A DNA stretch of 64,000 nucleotides. It comes from Rana temporaria (taxonomy: Eukaryota > Chordata > Amphibia > Anura > Ranidae). The translations under genes and the position numbers were made by a program. Position 1 is the first letter of the stretch. Each line of letters starts with the position of its first letter. The notes below the pieces were generated by a model, which made no database searches, was not told the origin of the DNA, and saw only the letters and a program-made list of their open reading frames with translations. Positions 1 through 11,206 of this stretch are shown here, piece after piece. The stretch spans positions 402,962,838 through 403,026,837 of the forward strand of contig NC_053491.1 in the NCBI RefSeq assembly GCF_905171775.1. The letters are read 5' to 3'.

Positions 1-399
1 TAGTGGTGAATAAGTGAAAGTGGCACGTGGACTAAGAGATGTGAATTTAGGACTCACAGTTTTGGTGCACACGAAGGTTCCAGGTGAGTGTGACCTGTGA
101 AACCATTGATGCCTTTGTTGATAGCGCAGAACGTTGGTCTTACTGAGTACTGGTGCTTGAAAGAGGTGAACTAAAAGTAAAGAACTGTCAAATAACACAA
201 ACAAGAAGTAAAAAACAGCATTGTGTGGCAAAAGCTACTTCATCGTGGTTGGGATGTAAGACTCAAAAAGTGACATATCCGGCATCACCCTTCCTAGAAA
301 AATTGTGAAAGGTTAGTGATGAAACAGTCCCTTAATAGGCGCTTAATACAATCTCATTATAGAGAAACTGACAGTCAACCAGGCCCTTGCTCCAAATCC
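1..399. other. No gene recognised; tail side of LINE ORF1 remnant
   Basis: I see no convincing protein, RNA gene or terminal repeat. It lies downstream, in the minus-strand sense, of the L1-type ORF1 remnant, so it may be the inter-ORF part of that LINE. No ORF2 reverse transcriptase motif is visible before the window edge. Confidence 0.4.
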
Positions 400-576
400 T
401 GGGGAACTCTACTAGGGGATGATTTGGAAGATGGAGAATTTTCCTGAGGGGGAATCAGCCCCCATTTTCTGACCAGTTGTAGCCCCTCTTCCTCAGAGCG
501 GACGGTGATAGTGCATTTATCTTTAGTGATCAGAAGTTTTGCAGGGAAGCCCCATCATGGTTGCGTAGAAGCTTTA
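400..576 (-). pseudogene. L1/Tx1-type LINE ORF1, C-terminal fragment
   Basis: The minus strand reads a block beginning WWGFPAKLLITKDKCTITVR followed by a leucine- and glutamate-rich stretch ending near IPPQEN. This is the pattern of the C-terminal nucleic-acid-binding region of L1-type ORF1 proteins (seen: the motif; known: ORF1p coats LINE RNA and acts as a nucleic acid chaperone). It continues the ORF1 segment at 1792-2580. The two parts are separated only by the TTAA-flanked element at 581-1787, so they were once one reading frame. No full-length frame survives. I am fairly sure of the family and less sure of the exact 3' limit. Confidence 0.65.
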
Positions 577-580
577 TTAA

Positions 581-1787
581 CCACTTCCAGACCTTAGGTG
601 TTTTTCAGATTCGGTGTTTGCAAGACTAAAACATTTTTTTCTGCTAGAAAATTACTTAAAACCCCCAAACATTATATATTTTTTTTTTTCTAACACCCTA
701 GAGAATAAAATAGTGGTCATTCCAATACTTTTTGTCACACCGTATTTGCGCAGCGGTCTTACAAGCGCACTTTTTTTGGAAAAAATTCACTTTTTTGAAT
801 TAAAAAATAAGACAACAATAAATTTGGCCCAATTGTTTTATATATTTTGAAAGATAATGTTACGCCGAGTAAAATGATGCCCAACATGTCACGCTTAAAA
901 ATTGCGCCCGCTCGTGGCATGGCGTCAAACTTTTACCCTTAAAAATCTTGATAGGCGACGTTTAAAAAATTCTACAGGTTGCATTTTTTGAGTTACAGAG
1001 TAGGCCTAAGGCTAAAATTATTGCTCTCGCTCTAACGATCGCGGCGATACCTCACTTGTGTGGTTTGAATACCGTTTTCATATGTCGGCGCTACTCGCGT
1101 ATGCGTTCGCTTCTACGCGCGAGCTCGTCGGGACGGGGCGCTTTAAAAAAATTTTTTTTTGCTTTTCGCATTTATTTTTATTTATTTTAGAATTTTTAAC
1201 ACTGAAAAAAAAAAAAAAAAAAAAAATTATCACTTTTATTCCTATTACAAGGAATGTAAACATCCCTTGTAATAGAAAAAAGCATGACAGGTCCTCTTAA
1301 ATATGAGATCTGGGGTCAAAAAGACCTCAGATCTCATATTTGGGCTTAAATGCAAAAAATAGAAAAAAAATAAAAAATGTCATTTTTTCAAATGACCAAA
1401 AAAAAAATTTGTCTCTTTAAGAGGCTGGGCGGGACTGACGTTTTGACGTCACTTCCGCCCAGCCGAGCTATGGGGACGGGCGAAGGAGATTTTTCCTTCA
1501 GTCCCGTCCCCGCTCACCAGCCGACAGCATCCGATCGCCTCCGCCGCTACCGACGGCTCCGGTAAGCGGCGGAGGGCACGGGAGAGCGGCGGGAGGGGGG
1601 GGGGCCCCTCTCCCGCCACCGATAACGGCGATCTCGCGGTGAATCCGCCGCGGAGACCGCCATTATCGGATTCCAGACCGCGCACCCTAAAGATGGATAC
1701 CTCGGTTGTGACAGCAGCTGCTGCCGTTACCGAGATATCCGTCTTTAAAAATAGGACGTACATCGTCGTGCGCAGGTCTGGAAGTGG
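581..1787. mobile_element. Complete TTAA-flanked non-autonomous DNA transposon (piggyBac-like)
   Basis: The element is bounded by TTAA at 577-580 and 1788-1791 and has perfect 14-bp terminal inverted repeats CCACTTCCAGACCT. TTAA duplication with short TIRs beginning CC is typical of piggyBac-type transposition, so that class is inferred. The interior holds a poly(A) run (about 1206-1226), hairpins around 1239-1278 (AAGGAATGTAAACATCCCTT core) and 1303-1340 (AGATCTGGGGTC/GACCTCAGATCT), and a GC-rich right third. No transposase is encoded. Part of its left half resembles the reverse complement of 35760-36050, tying it to the TTAA fragments there. It sits inside the LINE ORF1 remnant. Confidence 0.85.
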
Positions 1788-1791
1788 TTAA

Positions 1792-2580
1792 TGACACCAA
1801 ATTTTTCTGTGCTAGTAGAGTGTACTGCGATAGGTCAGCATACAGAGCTATGTCACTGTAAAGAACAGGTAAGGGGGAGTTTTTTCTTGCAAACTGCATT
1901 AATTCATCCTTGACATGGTAAAAATGGATTTTAGCGATAACTTGGGACATTTTCTGGTAGAAATTATGGCTTTGGGACCCTGTGGGCCCTGTCCACTTCT
2001 ATATCCTTGTCTGGTATGCCAGGGAGTAAGGTAGTAATGATTTGCTGCACATAGCGCCGGAGGCCTGAGCTGAGAACTGTTTCTGATACACAGCAAAACT
2101 TTGTTATTTCTACGTGACCTGTCCTCGAGGCCAGCCATCTTTAGTTTCATTGCACTTGCTTAACTCTTCATTGATGTCATTGTGGGAATCCACTAATTCA
2201 TTGTGAGCATTTGCAAATTCACCCATTTTTATTTCTACATGATCCACTCTGTCCCTCAGAGCAGATAGTTCACCTTTGGGACATACATAAGATCATGTCT
2301 CTATGCAGTGAGCCTTTCACTAACATGTCTTTGATGGTTGCTACAGTGAGTGGGAGATCAGTGGTTTGAAAGTCCTCTAATTGTTCAGTGAGCTCTCTGG
2401 TGGTATCCTGAGAGAAGGAATCTCTCACATGCTCACCGTCCTGTGGACTGTCCTTTGCCCTCCTCTGTCTGCTTTTTTTGTGGACTGTAAAAGCAGAGTC
2501 CCTGGGATAAGAGCTGCTATCTCCAGGCTGAGAACTACACCTGTCTCACTGGGAGAGCTTCCACCCGCCATGCTGTGAGG
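1792..2580 (-). pseudogene. L1/Tx1-type LINE ORF1, N-terminal and RRM-like portion
   Basis: Read on the minus strand, successive frames give an N-terminal part with RDSFSQDTTRELTEQLEDFQ (about 2420-2320), a KMAGLEDRSRRNN motif (about 2145-2110), and IAKIHFYHVKDELMQFARK (about 1935-1880) followed by ALYADLSQYTL. These are hallmarks of vertebrate L1/Tx1-clade ORF1, with a coiled-coil region then an RRM-like domain. Several frameshifts separate the blocks, so this is a pseudogene. A possible original start is the ATG near 2570 (minus). The frame is broken at 1791 by the TTAA element and resumes at 576. ORF2 is not in the window. Confidence 0.75.
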
Positions 2581-2599
2581 TGTGCCATGCAGTCTGGAA

Positions 2600-3545
2600 G
2601 CTGCTGGAGCCGGTGCCATCTTGGGGAGAATAAAAAGAAGAAAATTGCGCTAACCCTAAATAATAAAATGAATAAAATTAAAAACGTGGTAGTATTGAAC
2701 CAGAAGGCTGCAGTAAACAGTGTATACACACATAGAATACAGGAAAAAAGGAAAAACTGCGCCAACATAAATCACCTAGCACTTATGCCAGATGTACATG
2801 ACAAAAAATAACATATAAATCAATCATGTAAAAAATGTCCCAAAGGTGAATTGACTTGTGGGTGTTAACATCTGAGACAAACAGCACCGCAGTGAACGTT
2901 TAAACCATTCGTGAGAACCTCCACCACATGGAAAGCCTCTTACCAGATTGATAAGTAAAAACAGCCTCAAGCAGATATGGTATTCATCATTCGGTTAAAC
3001 ACAGGGTCCGGGAACCACCAGATCGAATCTTCCAACGAGAGACAGCTACCCCTTCACCAGAATGGTCCGTGGATCATAGATGAAAGAACGGACCATAGCA
3101 TAATACCGTTTAAGAGGTTTTATTAAGTATAAAACGTACAAACAAGTAAATCGTAAAAGCATGTAAAAAATGCCGGCCGGCACTAGAGGAGCCCTTCCTC
3201 CTTTGCATTGAGCGCGGTGACGTCACTGGGGAGAGGTGGTGCTCGCCAGAGTAAAAAACTCAGAGAGTTTGCAGGGGGCCCCTTTTTCTTTTTTTGTTTC
3301 TCCATCTCTCACCTGGGGTTCTCGCTTGTATTGCGGTGTTACAGGCACTGTTCCGTGCTAACTCCTGTTGCGGTAGTGGGTCAAAACCGTGAATCAAATG
3401 GGGAGCTCTGTTATAACACGGCCATCTTCCCGGCTAGCGGCCACGCCTGCCCCTCCCCGGGTCATTTTTTTGACCAGCCAGTGGGCTGATCGAATAAAAC
3501 AAATGAATTTCCCAAGCTACACAAGGGTTGAGGAATCCTCTTCAC
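2600..3545. other. Unassigned repeat-like sequence, possibly LINE 5' region
   Basis: This stretch directly follows the LINE ORF1 start on the minus strand, so its first part may be the LINE 5' untranslated region. A GC-richer segment at 3170-3480 contains GCCGGCCGGC. No protein motif, paired terminal repeat or RNA gene is visible. Confidence 0.3.
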
Positions 3546-3554
3546 TGTGCTATT

Positions 3555-3592
3555 GTATTCTGACAGCTGTGACTCCTCTGCTGTTAGAATAC
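3555..3592. repeat. Short inverted repeat (hairpin)
   Basis: GTATTCTGACAGC (3555-3567) pairs with GCTGTTAGAATAC (3580-3592) with one mismatch and a 12-nt loop. It is probably the remnant of a small palindromic MITE, but the outer ends are not clear. Confidence 0.45.
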
Positions 3593-3699
3593 ACTGATCA
3601 GCACTGTAGCTGGTTGGCTACAGCCTCTGATTGAATAAACATTTTCCAACATTCCCTTTTACCAGAAGTGAATTATTATATCATGTTCTGTCAAGCGGG

Positions 3700-3768
3700 A
3701 ATGGCCATAGATGGATCTAAAATTCAGCTGAACCGGACAAATTTCAATCCATCTATGGCCATCTTTAC
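3700..3768. repeat. Inverted repeat, MITE remnant
   Basis: ATGGCCATAGATGGAT near 3700 is mirrored by ATCCATCTATGGCCAT ending near 3765, spaced by about 35 nt. The arms match over about 15 nt. This looks like the core of a foldback MITE; no target duplication was identified. Confidence 0.5.
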
Positions 3769-3779
3769 TGGTTGCTTAT

Positions 3780-4490
3780 GAATGCGGAAAATGTGTAACC
3801 AAATTGCTTATTTATAGACAAAGTCTTCTAAACCTGAAAGCCTCTTTAATTTGGGTGCTTCAAATCCTATGATGATATCACTTTTGTGTAAGATACATTT
3901 TTCAGCTCTAGAAAATTCTCATAAAAAGCTTCAAATGAACTTGACATAAGAGGATTACCAAATGAAAGACAAAAGCTCTTGCCAGCATGGAGCAAATAAA
4001 TATTGGCAAGCTGACATATCATCTTAAGAAAATGACATTCATTATAGGTGGCCCTTAGTAAAGACTGCCCTGTCATGACATGCTTGAGCCAACTCTGATA
4101 TTCAGGACTGTAACGGCTGAGCAGATAATTATGATTTATTTCTTATCCAGACAAATTTTCTTTATAAGACATTACTGCATTAAAAGGCCCAGGTGTTTAG
4201 GGCTTCTCAAAAAAAACTTAAGCAGATGAAGATTAATATTTTCCAATTAAATTCAGCGTTTCTTGGCTTGTCAAGCCACACTTAACTTATGTTCTCTACC
4301 TACATTGAACTGAAAGAAAAGAGAGTGCTGTGTCACCTTACTTGCTCTTATTTTTAAATGAGAAAGTTCAGATTGGTGCACTGGCAGGAAACCTATCCTG
4401 AAAAAAACTTGGAAGCTGTCATTCGTGACATCTGAAAAAATAAATACTAGTTCAACCTAAAATAATTAAAAATAATACAATCCCTTATAT
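3780..4490. other. AT-rich sequence, nothing recognised
   Basis: I see no coding signal, paired termini or RNA gene in this stretch. Confidence 0.4.
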
Positions 4491-4797
4491 ACAAACCTAT
4501 ACCCACAGTTGATCCAGAGGAAGGCAAAACAAACAAAAAAAAGAAAACAGCAAAGCATGCTCCAATTTGCTACTGCAAAGGACAAAAATCCTTCCTGATC
4601 CCCCGAGAGGCAATCGGATTTTCCTTGGATCAACTTTATCTATAACTGTTAGTACCCAGTTATATTCTTTACATTTAGAAAATAATCCAGACCTTTTTTT
4701 AAAGCAATCTACTGAGATTAACAGAACCACCTCTGGAGGGAGTCTATTCCACATTTTCACAGCTCTTACTGTGAAGAAACCTTTTCATATTTGAAGA
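4490..4797 (-). pseudogene. CR1/L2-type LINE, end of reverse transcriptase ORF and 3' end
   Basis: The minus strand begins MKMWNRLPPEVVLLISVDCF then FKKRSGLFSK-like residues. This is the usual tail of jockey/CR1-type LINE ORF2 proteins (known pattern: W-N-x-LP-x-x-VV ... SV-x-x-FK). The 3'-terminal sequence around 4560-4640, including CCTGATCCCCCGAGAGG, recurs in the opposite orientation at 44705-44795, marking a shared LINE 3' end. The upstream part of this LINE resumes at 6079 after two inserted MITEs. The frame is broken and cannot make an active enzyme. Confidence 0.7.
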
Positions 4798-4801
4798 TTA
4801 A

Positions 4802-5311
4802 AGGGTCACTAAAGGAAAAACATGTGTTGCCTAAAATGTATATCTGCAAGGTAAACAGACAGAATAGTGTAATAGGGTAAACAGACAGAATAGTGTAATG
4901 ATTCTGTTAAAAAATTAGTAAATACCTATTAAATTCCTTCATCTATATCACCTCCGGCATTCTAGTTTCTGTTCTCTCATTCACTTCCTGGTTTGCATCG
5001 TTTGTTCATGTAAGAACTAAATTTCCCAGTATGAATTGCGGCTCGCCAAGTAATTCACACCACCTTGAAGTCTCTAACATGTAGAGAGCGTCCTGTCGCA
5101 CAGATGTAGGAGGGGGTGAGCACGTTACTGACCACCGCAGTAAAGCCTCCCTTCACAGTGGTCAGTAAAATCAGACAAGCAGGAAGTGAACAGAACAGAG
5201 AAGAAATAGAGCAACTTCTGAGCAAAAACGAACAATGAGGAAGTGAAAAGAGGAATGTCTGCAGGTAAAGGATGCTTATTATGAAAAAAAATATTTTTCT
5301 TTACAACCCCT
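4802..5311. mobile_element. TTAA-flanked MITE (AGGG..GTAAAG type)
   Basis: It is bounded by TTAA at 4798-4801 and 5312-5315, with related ends AGGGTCACTAAAGG and, reversed, AGGGGTTGTAAAG. No protein is encoded. A short direct repeat, GGTAAACAGACAGAATAGTG, occurs twice near 4850-4900. It inserted in the LINE remnant. Ends of the TTAAAG type recur at 14427, 18421 and 57274. Confidence 0.65.
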
Positions 5312-5315
5312 TTAA

Positions 5316-6078
5316 GCGGCGCACATTTATGCCGCCGTAGCGTATCTCCTGTACGCTACGCCGATGCAGCGCAGAGAGGCAAGCACTGCATTCAGCAAGC
5401 TATTGCTCCCAACTCTGCGTCGGCGTGGCGTATATTTCGAAAGCGCAGGCCGGCGTAGGTGGAAGTGGGCTTGCCCCATGCAAAGTCATGCAAATGAGGC
5501 GTGACCCCGTGCAAATGATGGTTTGAGAGCCAGACAAGTATGTTGAACGAACTGCTTATGCGTCGTGTCGTGGATGCATCCCCGTGCGCATGCTCATAAC
5601 CACGTCGGAACAACTCCCTAAGATATGCCGGATCACTGCCTATGCCATGAACGTAATCTGCGTCCATCCAGACACATGTCCAACGTAAACTAAGTAAAAA
5701 ACGCCGGCTTCTGTTCCCTGATGCAGACCTTTACATGTCTGCTGCTGAGTTACACCTCCTTTAAGGGGCTTAACTTTACGCCGGACGTACAACTTACGCG
5801 CACCTCTCGTAGCCTGCGTCGGGTGGGCGCAGGTTTGTGAATCGCGTATTTTCCTCATTTGCATATTTGAATTGCTAATCAATGGCAGCGCCACCATGCG
5901 GCCAGCGTAAATGTGCGCCCACCCTACGCCGGCGTAGGCAAGTTATGTCGGCAGGATTAAGCCTGTTTTTAGGCGTATCTTAGTTTGTGGGTACGGCGCA
6001 CAGATACGACGGCGCATATTTGCACTTATGCAGCGTATCTGGAGATACGTTGGCGCAAGTGCTTTGTGAATCTGGGCC
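5316..6078. mobile_element. GGGCCAGATTCAC-family MITE, left end lost
   Basis: The right end GTGAATCTGGGCC (6066-6078) and interior motifs such as ACGCCGGCGTAGG and GTGCTTTGTGAATC match the family seen complete at 15126, 50718, 55075 and 61362. The left terminal repeat is missing; the sequence starts abruptly against the TTAA of the neighbouring MITE. Its interior is CpG-rich, unlike the AT-rich surroundings. No coding capacity. Confidence 0.7.
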
Positions 6079-6334
6079 AATATCTTTTATACTCTAGACG
6101 TAAAGAGTATCCCTTGTCAGCTGTGATGACCTTAAAGTGAATAACTCAACACCAAGTTAACTATATGGACTACTTATGTATTTGTACATGTTGATCATAT
6201 CCCCCCTTAATCTCCTCTTCTCAAGAGGGAATAGATTCAGTTGTTCTAATCTTTCTTCATAGCGGAGCTCCTTCATGTTTCTTATTAGTTTGGTTGCCCT
6301 TCTCTGCACTTTCTCCAGTTCCCCGATATCCATT
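6079..6334 (-). pseudogene. CR1/L2-type LINE reverse transcriptase, middle fragment
   Basis: The minus strand reads IGELEKVQRRATKLIRNMKE followed by a YEERLEQLNLFPLEKRRLRGDM-like block. This is the conserved post-palm region of CR1/jockey-type LINE ORF2 proteins. In the element it lies between the FADD reverse transcriptase core (7122-7499) and the C-terminal WN-LP motif (4490-4797). Insertions on both sides have broken the frame. Confidence 0.8.
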
Positions 6335-6338
6335 TTAA

Positions 6339-6845
6339 CCACTTGCTTACTGGGCACTTAAACCCCCCTCCCGCCCAGACCAAGTTTCAGCGCTGTAACA
6401 GCTTGAATGACAATTGGGCGGTCATGCTTCACTGCACCTATATGAAATTAGTATCATTCTTTAGAGCTTTCTTTTGGTGGTATTTGATCACCTCTGGGTT
6501 TTTTGCTTTTTCTTAGTTTTTTTATGAAAAAAGACAGAACATTTTGAAAAAAAAAATACAAAACAGTTTTATATTTTGTTATACAATTTTGCAAACTGGT
6601 AATTTTTCTTCCTTCATGGGTGTATGCTGATGAGGCTGCACTAATAGGCACTGATGGCCACCGATAGGCTGCATTAATGGCCACTGATAAGGCGGCACTG
6701 GTGGGCACTGATGAGGCATCACTGGTGGGCACCGATGAGGCGCACGGGGGAGCCTGCAAAAGGGAGGACGTTTATTGACAGCCTTCCGGGAATGTAGGTC
6801 TGCGCTGTAGCCATCATTAGGCTATATTGCAGACCAGAATAGGTA
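6339..6845. mobile_element. TTAA MITE copy with decayed right end
   Basis: It starts at TTAA (6335-6338) with CCACTTGCTTACTGGG. The interior carries the family-typical stretch TTTTGGTGGTATTTGATCAC near 6472. The right terminus is no longer a clear TGG-TTAA; LINE sequence resumes at about 6846 (GTGCCCAAAACTGAACTG). It therefore sits inside the LINE remnant. Confidence 0.65.
6620..6745. repeat. Internal minisatellite of the TTAA MITE
   Basis: Degenerate units of about 15-30 bp of the form GGCACTGATGAGGC / GGCACTGATGGCC are repeated. The reverse complement motif (CATCAGTGCC) forms a longer array in the relative at 41010-41312. Confidence 0.6.
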
Positions 6846-8270
6846 AAAACCAGTGCCCAAAACTGAACTGTACATTTTAGATGAGGTCTTAATAATGATT
6901 TGTACAGGGAAACATTATATCTCTCTCTCTGAAGTCCATACCTCTCTTAATACAAGAAAATACTTTTCTCGTTTTGGATACCACAGCTTGGCATTGCATG
7001 CTATTATTAAGCTTATGATCTAGTAAAACCCCCAGATCCTTATCTACCATTGATTCCCCCAGTTGTACTCCCCCTAGTACATTTATCAACATCAAACCTC
7101 ATTTGCCACTTAGCTGCCCAATTAGACATTGAGGTTGGCTTGTAAATTGGAGACACCCTGTAAGGACATTATTCCACTGAATTGCTTAGTGTCATCTGCA
7201 AAGAGAGAAATGTTACTTTTATTTTCAGACCCTGTATCATTTATAAAGATATTAATAAGTGAGAGTCCCAGCACTGAACCATGGGGTACACCACTGATAA
7301 CCTTAGACCATTCAGAGTAAGAGTCATTAACCATTACTCTCTGAATTATGTCTTTTAGCCAATTTTCTATCCATTTACAAACTGATATTTCCAATCCTGT
7401 AGACTTTACCTTACACATGAGCCGTGTGTGGGGAACTGTATCGAATGCTTTTGCAAAATCTAGGTATACCATGTCCACCGCCACCCCTCTGTCTCTCATG
7501 AATCCATGCTGTCTGTTGCTTAAAATATATTTTTTTCCAGCCAGAACTTGTCTATGTGGTCTTTTTTTAAACTCTCCAGTATCTTCCCCACTATAGAAGT
7601 TAAACTAACAGGTCTATAGTTACTTGGTAAAAACGTTGATCCTTTTTTAAATATGGCCCTATGCCAATCTAGTGGTGCCATTCCTGTCATTAATGGGTCC
7701 CTAAATATTAGAAACAATAGGCCATGAAATGACAGAGTTCAATTCTTTTAGGATCTGTGGCTGGATGCTATCTGGTCCTGGTGCTTTATCCATCTTTATT
7801 CTGTTAAAAAATGTGTCACTACCACCCCCATTATAGACATGAGCTTCCCCATGCTCAGTTGTTTACACAGAGCTGAAGAAAGTATTTAATACATTTGCCA
7901 TCTCTTTGTCCCCAGTCACCCACTCTAGATTATTTTGTAAAGGGTCTACATGCTCAGACCTGACCTTTTTACTATTAATATATTTGAAGATTTTTTGGGG
8001 CTTGTCCTACAATCTGTCATTCGTTTAGAATTTTTGAATTATTGATTTTCTTTTTACATATTCTGTTAAAATCTTTGTAACATTTAAACAATGGTAATGT
8101 TGCTTCATTTTTATATTTTTTTAAAAGCTCTTTTTTTATTACTTGAGCCACACAGGTTTTATTTTTAGCCTTTTAAACGTATTGCCCATGGGAATTTACT
8201 TTCCAGTGAGTATACTTTGCTGTACACACTAACACTGTTGTCTGCCATCTTGATTTCTCGATAACGGTCT
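6846..8270 (-). pseudogene. CR1/L2-type LINE reverse transcriptase core
   Basis: On the minus strand, reading from 8270 downwards: a KAKNKTCVAQVIKKELLKK-like pre-RT segment, GDKEMANVLNTFFSSV, DKAPGPDSIQPQILKELN, IFKKGSTFLPSNYRPVSLTS (RT block 1), a YLDFAKAFDTVPH block, GVPHGSVLG and FADDTK (the catalytic YXDD-type box as FADD), then MVDKDLGVLLDHKLNNSMQC and a CIKRGMDFRERDI block. The order is that of jockey-superfamily LINE ORF2, which copies element RNA into DNA at the target. Stops and frameshifts break it into at least five frames, so it is inactive. The endonuclease domain is not visible. Confidence 0.88.
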
Positions 8271-9690
8271 CAGGTGTGCTGCCTATCAGTAATAGGTCAC
8301 ACTTGCCACTTACTACTATGCCGCCCTAGCATCCATTTTTATACCTTTAAAATTAAAAATCTCAGTTTGACTTGAACGCTCCTTGTAGATGACTTATAAT
8401 TCTTTCAGAGTGGGAAGCAAGGGAAATTGTGGTCATCAGATTCAGTTCAAGACCATTCAAACCTCACTGACTTCTTCTAACTCTTAAATTCTACTGGTGA
8501 TATTCCCATGCAGTATTTTGTATAACTGTTCTTTGCCCACAAACCATATGGAAGGTGTCACTGTTCCAGATTGGACGCCTCTTCCCTTTTTTCCCTCCTG
8601 AATTTTGAAGAGCAGCATAATACCATACTATCAACAATGAAAAACTGCAATATTAAATAACAAAATACAATTCATCCCATTTACCCAAAATGTGTTTTAT
8701 AACAATTGTGTGTATTGCCCACATCACATTTCCTAATAATGATTCCCAGAATGTCTTGACATTAGTGGAACCCAACAGCAGATTCTGTAATCCCATGTCT
8801 CTAGCTGTTCATAAAAGTGTGCACATCTTATCAACATTCCTACAGTTTTGTTAACTGCACTGTTTAAAAACAAAGTTTTAAGGCGTTTGGCTTAAGAAAT
8901 AAAAATATTGCATGAATATGAATTAATAATAAAAATATAAATATAATACATAATTTTTTCAAGAAAGAAGTCTCCAGGCATTGCTTAAAGGGAGCCTACT
9001 GTTAAAGAATAATGTCTTTCCTTTTATCTTGTGTGGTATATACACCATAGTGAGATTTCTGCAGGGGTTCTGAGAAAGAGTTTGTTACTTTTGTATGCAA
9101 TCTTCAGCTCTTTTTTTCTATTTGCTGTGTTCTACTACAACCACGCATACAGGCATATGCCTGCAGGCTTATATAATCTACACGCTTACCAACCTCTTTG
9201 TGGTTCGTAAAATTACTCTATTAATAAACTTTTTCAATTTTCAAACTCCATATAATAGAAAAATTGAATGTTGTTTTAAAATAAGTCACTTATAATATGA
9301 AAAAAACAGTTAACACTTTGACTTCCGTTCCATGTAAGCGGAAATATCACAGAGGCCCAAAGCAAACTTTTGATTGAGGTGCCCTTTAATTTGTAAATCT
9401 CCTCTCTTCCCCTTTGATGCAAAATCTTTGTGGCATCTGCCAGTTATATATTAAAAAGTCACATTATCATGGTGAGCAGTGGTCTATATGGTGCATATAA
9501 TTATATCTACTACTTACTATTGGCCTCTGCACCAATCCTATTTTTATTTCTTTGTCATAATCAATTATCAACTCTTCAATTAAAAAAATAATGTGCATTA
9601 GTGGCTAGTGCAAGAATAGTAACCCCTAATAAAAGCCATTGGATATCAATATACTGTACATGTGCACTTTTCATTATTAGCATAAATATC
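8270..9690. other. AT-rich sequence, nothing recognised
   Basis: There is no protein motif, terminal repeat pair or RNA gene I can support. It may be unique host DNA or very old repeat. Confidence 0.4.
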
Positions 9691-10041
9691 TATGTTATAT
9701 TGGTGGTCAATGCAAAAATTGATTGAGAGCTAACTAAATTGATTCAATGAAGGGATTTTAGTTTGAAATTTTAATTTAATCTTCATTTAATTTTCATTTA
9801 ATCTGATCATTTTAGTCACACTGAATGAACAATTGTATGATCACATCAATACATGCATGGTTGTCTTTAGATTGATTGGTCAATGGGAACAAGAATGCCC
9901 CCTAAATTACTAGACATTTAAAGGAAGACTGTCTACTTACAATGGTGGCCACTGGCCAGTTAGAAAAATGTCTCCCTACATTGGTGATTAGTGGTAGGAA
10001 AAACACTATCTTAGACTGGTCATCAGCTGGAAGGATATGAA

Positions 10042-10553
10042 CCTAAGGCCGGGTACACACGAACAAACATGTATGGTGAAAGCGGTCCGTCGGACAGTTT
10101 TCACCATACATGTCTGCCAGAGGGCTTCTGTACGATGGTTGTACACACCATCGTACAGAAGTCCGCGCATAAACAATACGCGGGGCGTGTCCGCGGTGTC
10201 GCCGCGTCGATGACGCGGTGTCGCCGCGACAATGACGCAGCGACGTGGGCGGCCCGCCTTTAAAATGCTTCCACGCATGCGTCGAAGTCATTCGACGCAT
10301 GCGAGGGACGGCGGGCGCCTGGACATGTACGGTAGGTCTGTACTGACGACCGTACATGTCCGAGCGGGCAGGATTCCAGCGGACGGTTTTAAAACACGTC
10401 CAGGAATATTTGTCTGCTGGGAAAAGGCCCGGCGGGCAAATGTTTGCTGGAATTCGGCCCGCTCGCGCCCACACACGACCGAACATGTCTGCTGAAACTG
10501 GCCCGCGGACCAGTTTCAGCAGACATGTTTGGTCGTGAGTATGGGGCCTTAGG
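10042..10553. mobile_element. CGTACACACG-family palindromic MITE
   Basis: The outer ends are CCTAAGGCC and GGCCTTAGG, followed inward by GGGTACACACGAAC and its partner GGTCGTGAGTATGGGG. The interior is a chain of hairpins, for example AACATGTCTGCTGAAACTGG mirrored at 10507-10530 and ACGCATGCGTCGAA mirrored near 10280-10302. No protein is encoded. A close relative lies at 29815-30273 and looser ones at 22303 and 53134. No direct target duplication is evident. Confidence 0.75.
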
Positions 10554-11206
10554 CACAAAACATAACATGTCTGTCAGCACCTGAAAATATATGCGAAAAA
10601 CAGCTGTCCTCATGAAATCTGCGGGGTTGCTCTTTCAGTTTGCTAGACAGGTCCTGCTTTGTGTCCATCAGTGCTCCTTATTGAAGAAGTTGGTCGAAGA
10701 ATGCTGACTACTTTGGTGGTCAGTAGGAAGAAAAAGGGTCCCTTATTGTATATTATGGTCAATTGAAAGAAGAATGCCTGTTTACATTTAAGAGATAGTA
10801 ATAGTAAACATAAAAAAAATAACAAACATCTCTATACTTACCTTCTCTGTGCAGGTAGAATTGCACAGAGCGGCCGCAAACCTCCTCTTCTCTGGTCCCC
10901 CACCAGCACTCCTGGCTCCTTCTCTCTGTCTAGTGTCCCCATGGCAAGCACTTTTGCATGCTCGCTCCTGAGCCCCCTTGTTACATCCATTAACATAGAC
11001 AGCTCATCACTGGCTTTGATTGACAGCAATGGCTCCCGGTGCCCCAGCAAAGCCAGTGAGACCCAGAAGTGAGAGGAGCGAAGAGCTGAAGCTGTGTAAA
11101 GTCTTGGATCAAATGAGGGTTCAGGTTCAAGTAAATGGGGGGGGGGGACGGATGCTGATGGCTAAACATTTTTAATCTTAATGCAGGGACATTACATTGG
11201 TGGTTA

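Noticed and set aside
1058..1300. Short plus-strand frame with Phe-rich segment as a host gene
   Set aside because: It lies wholly within the TTAA element and includes the poly(A) run and hairpin.
10006..10613. Overlapping frames rich in Arg/Cys/Met as an antisense gene pair
   Set aside because: The same residues recur at 29648-30304 because both are copies of one hairpin-rich MITE. Symmetry produces the open frames.
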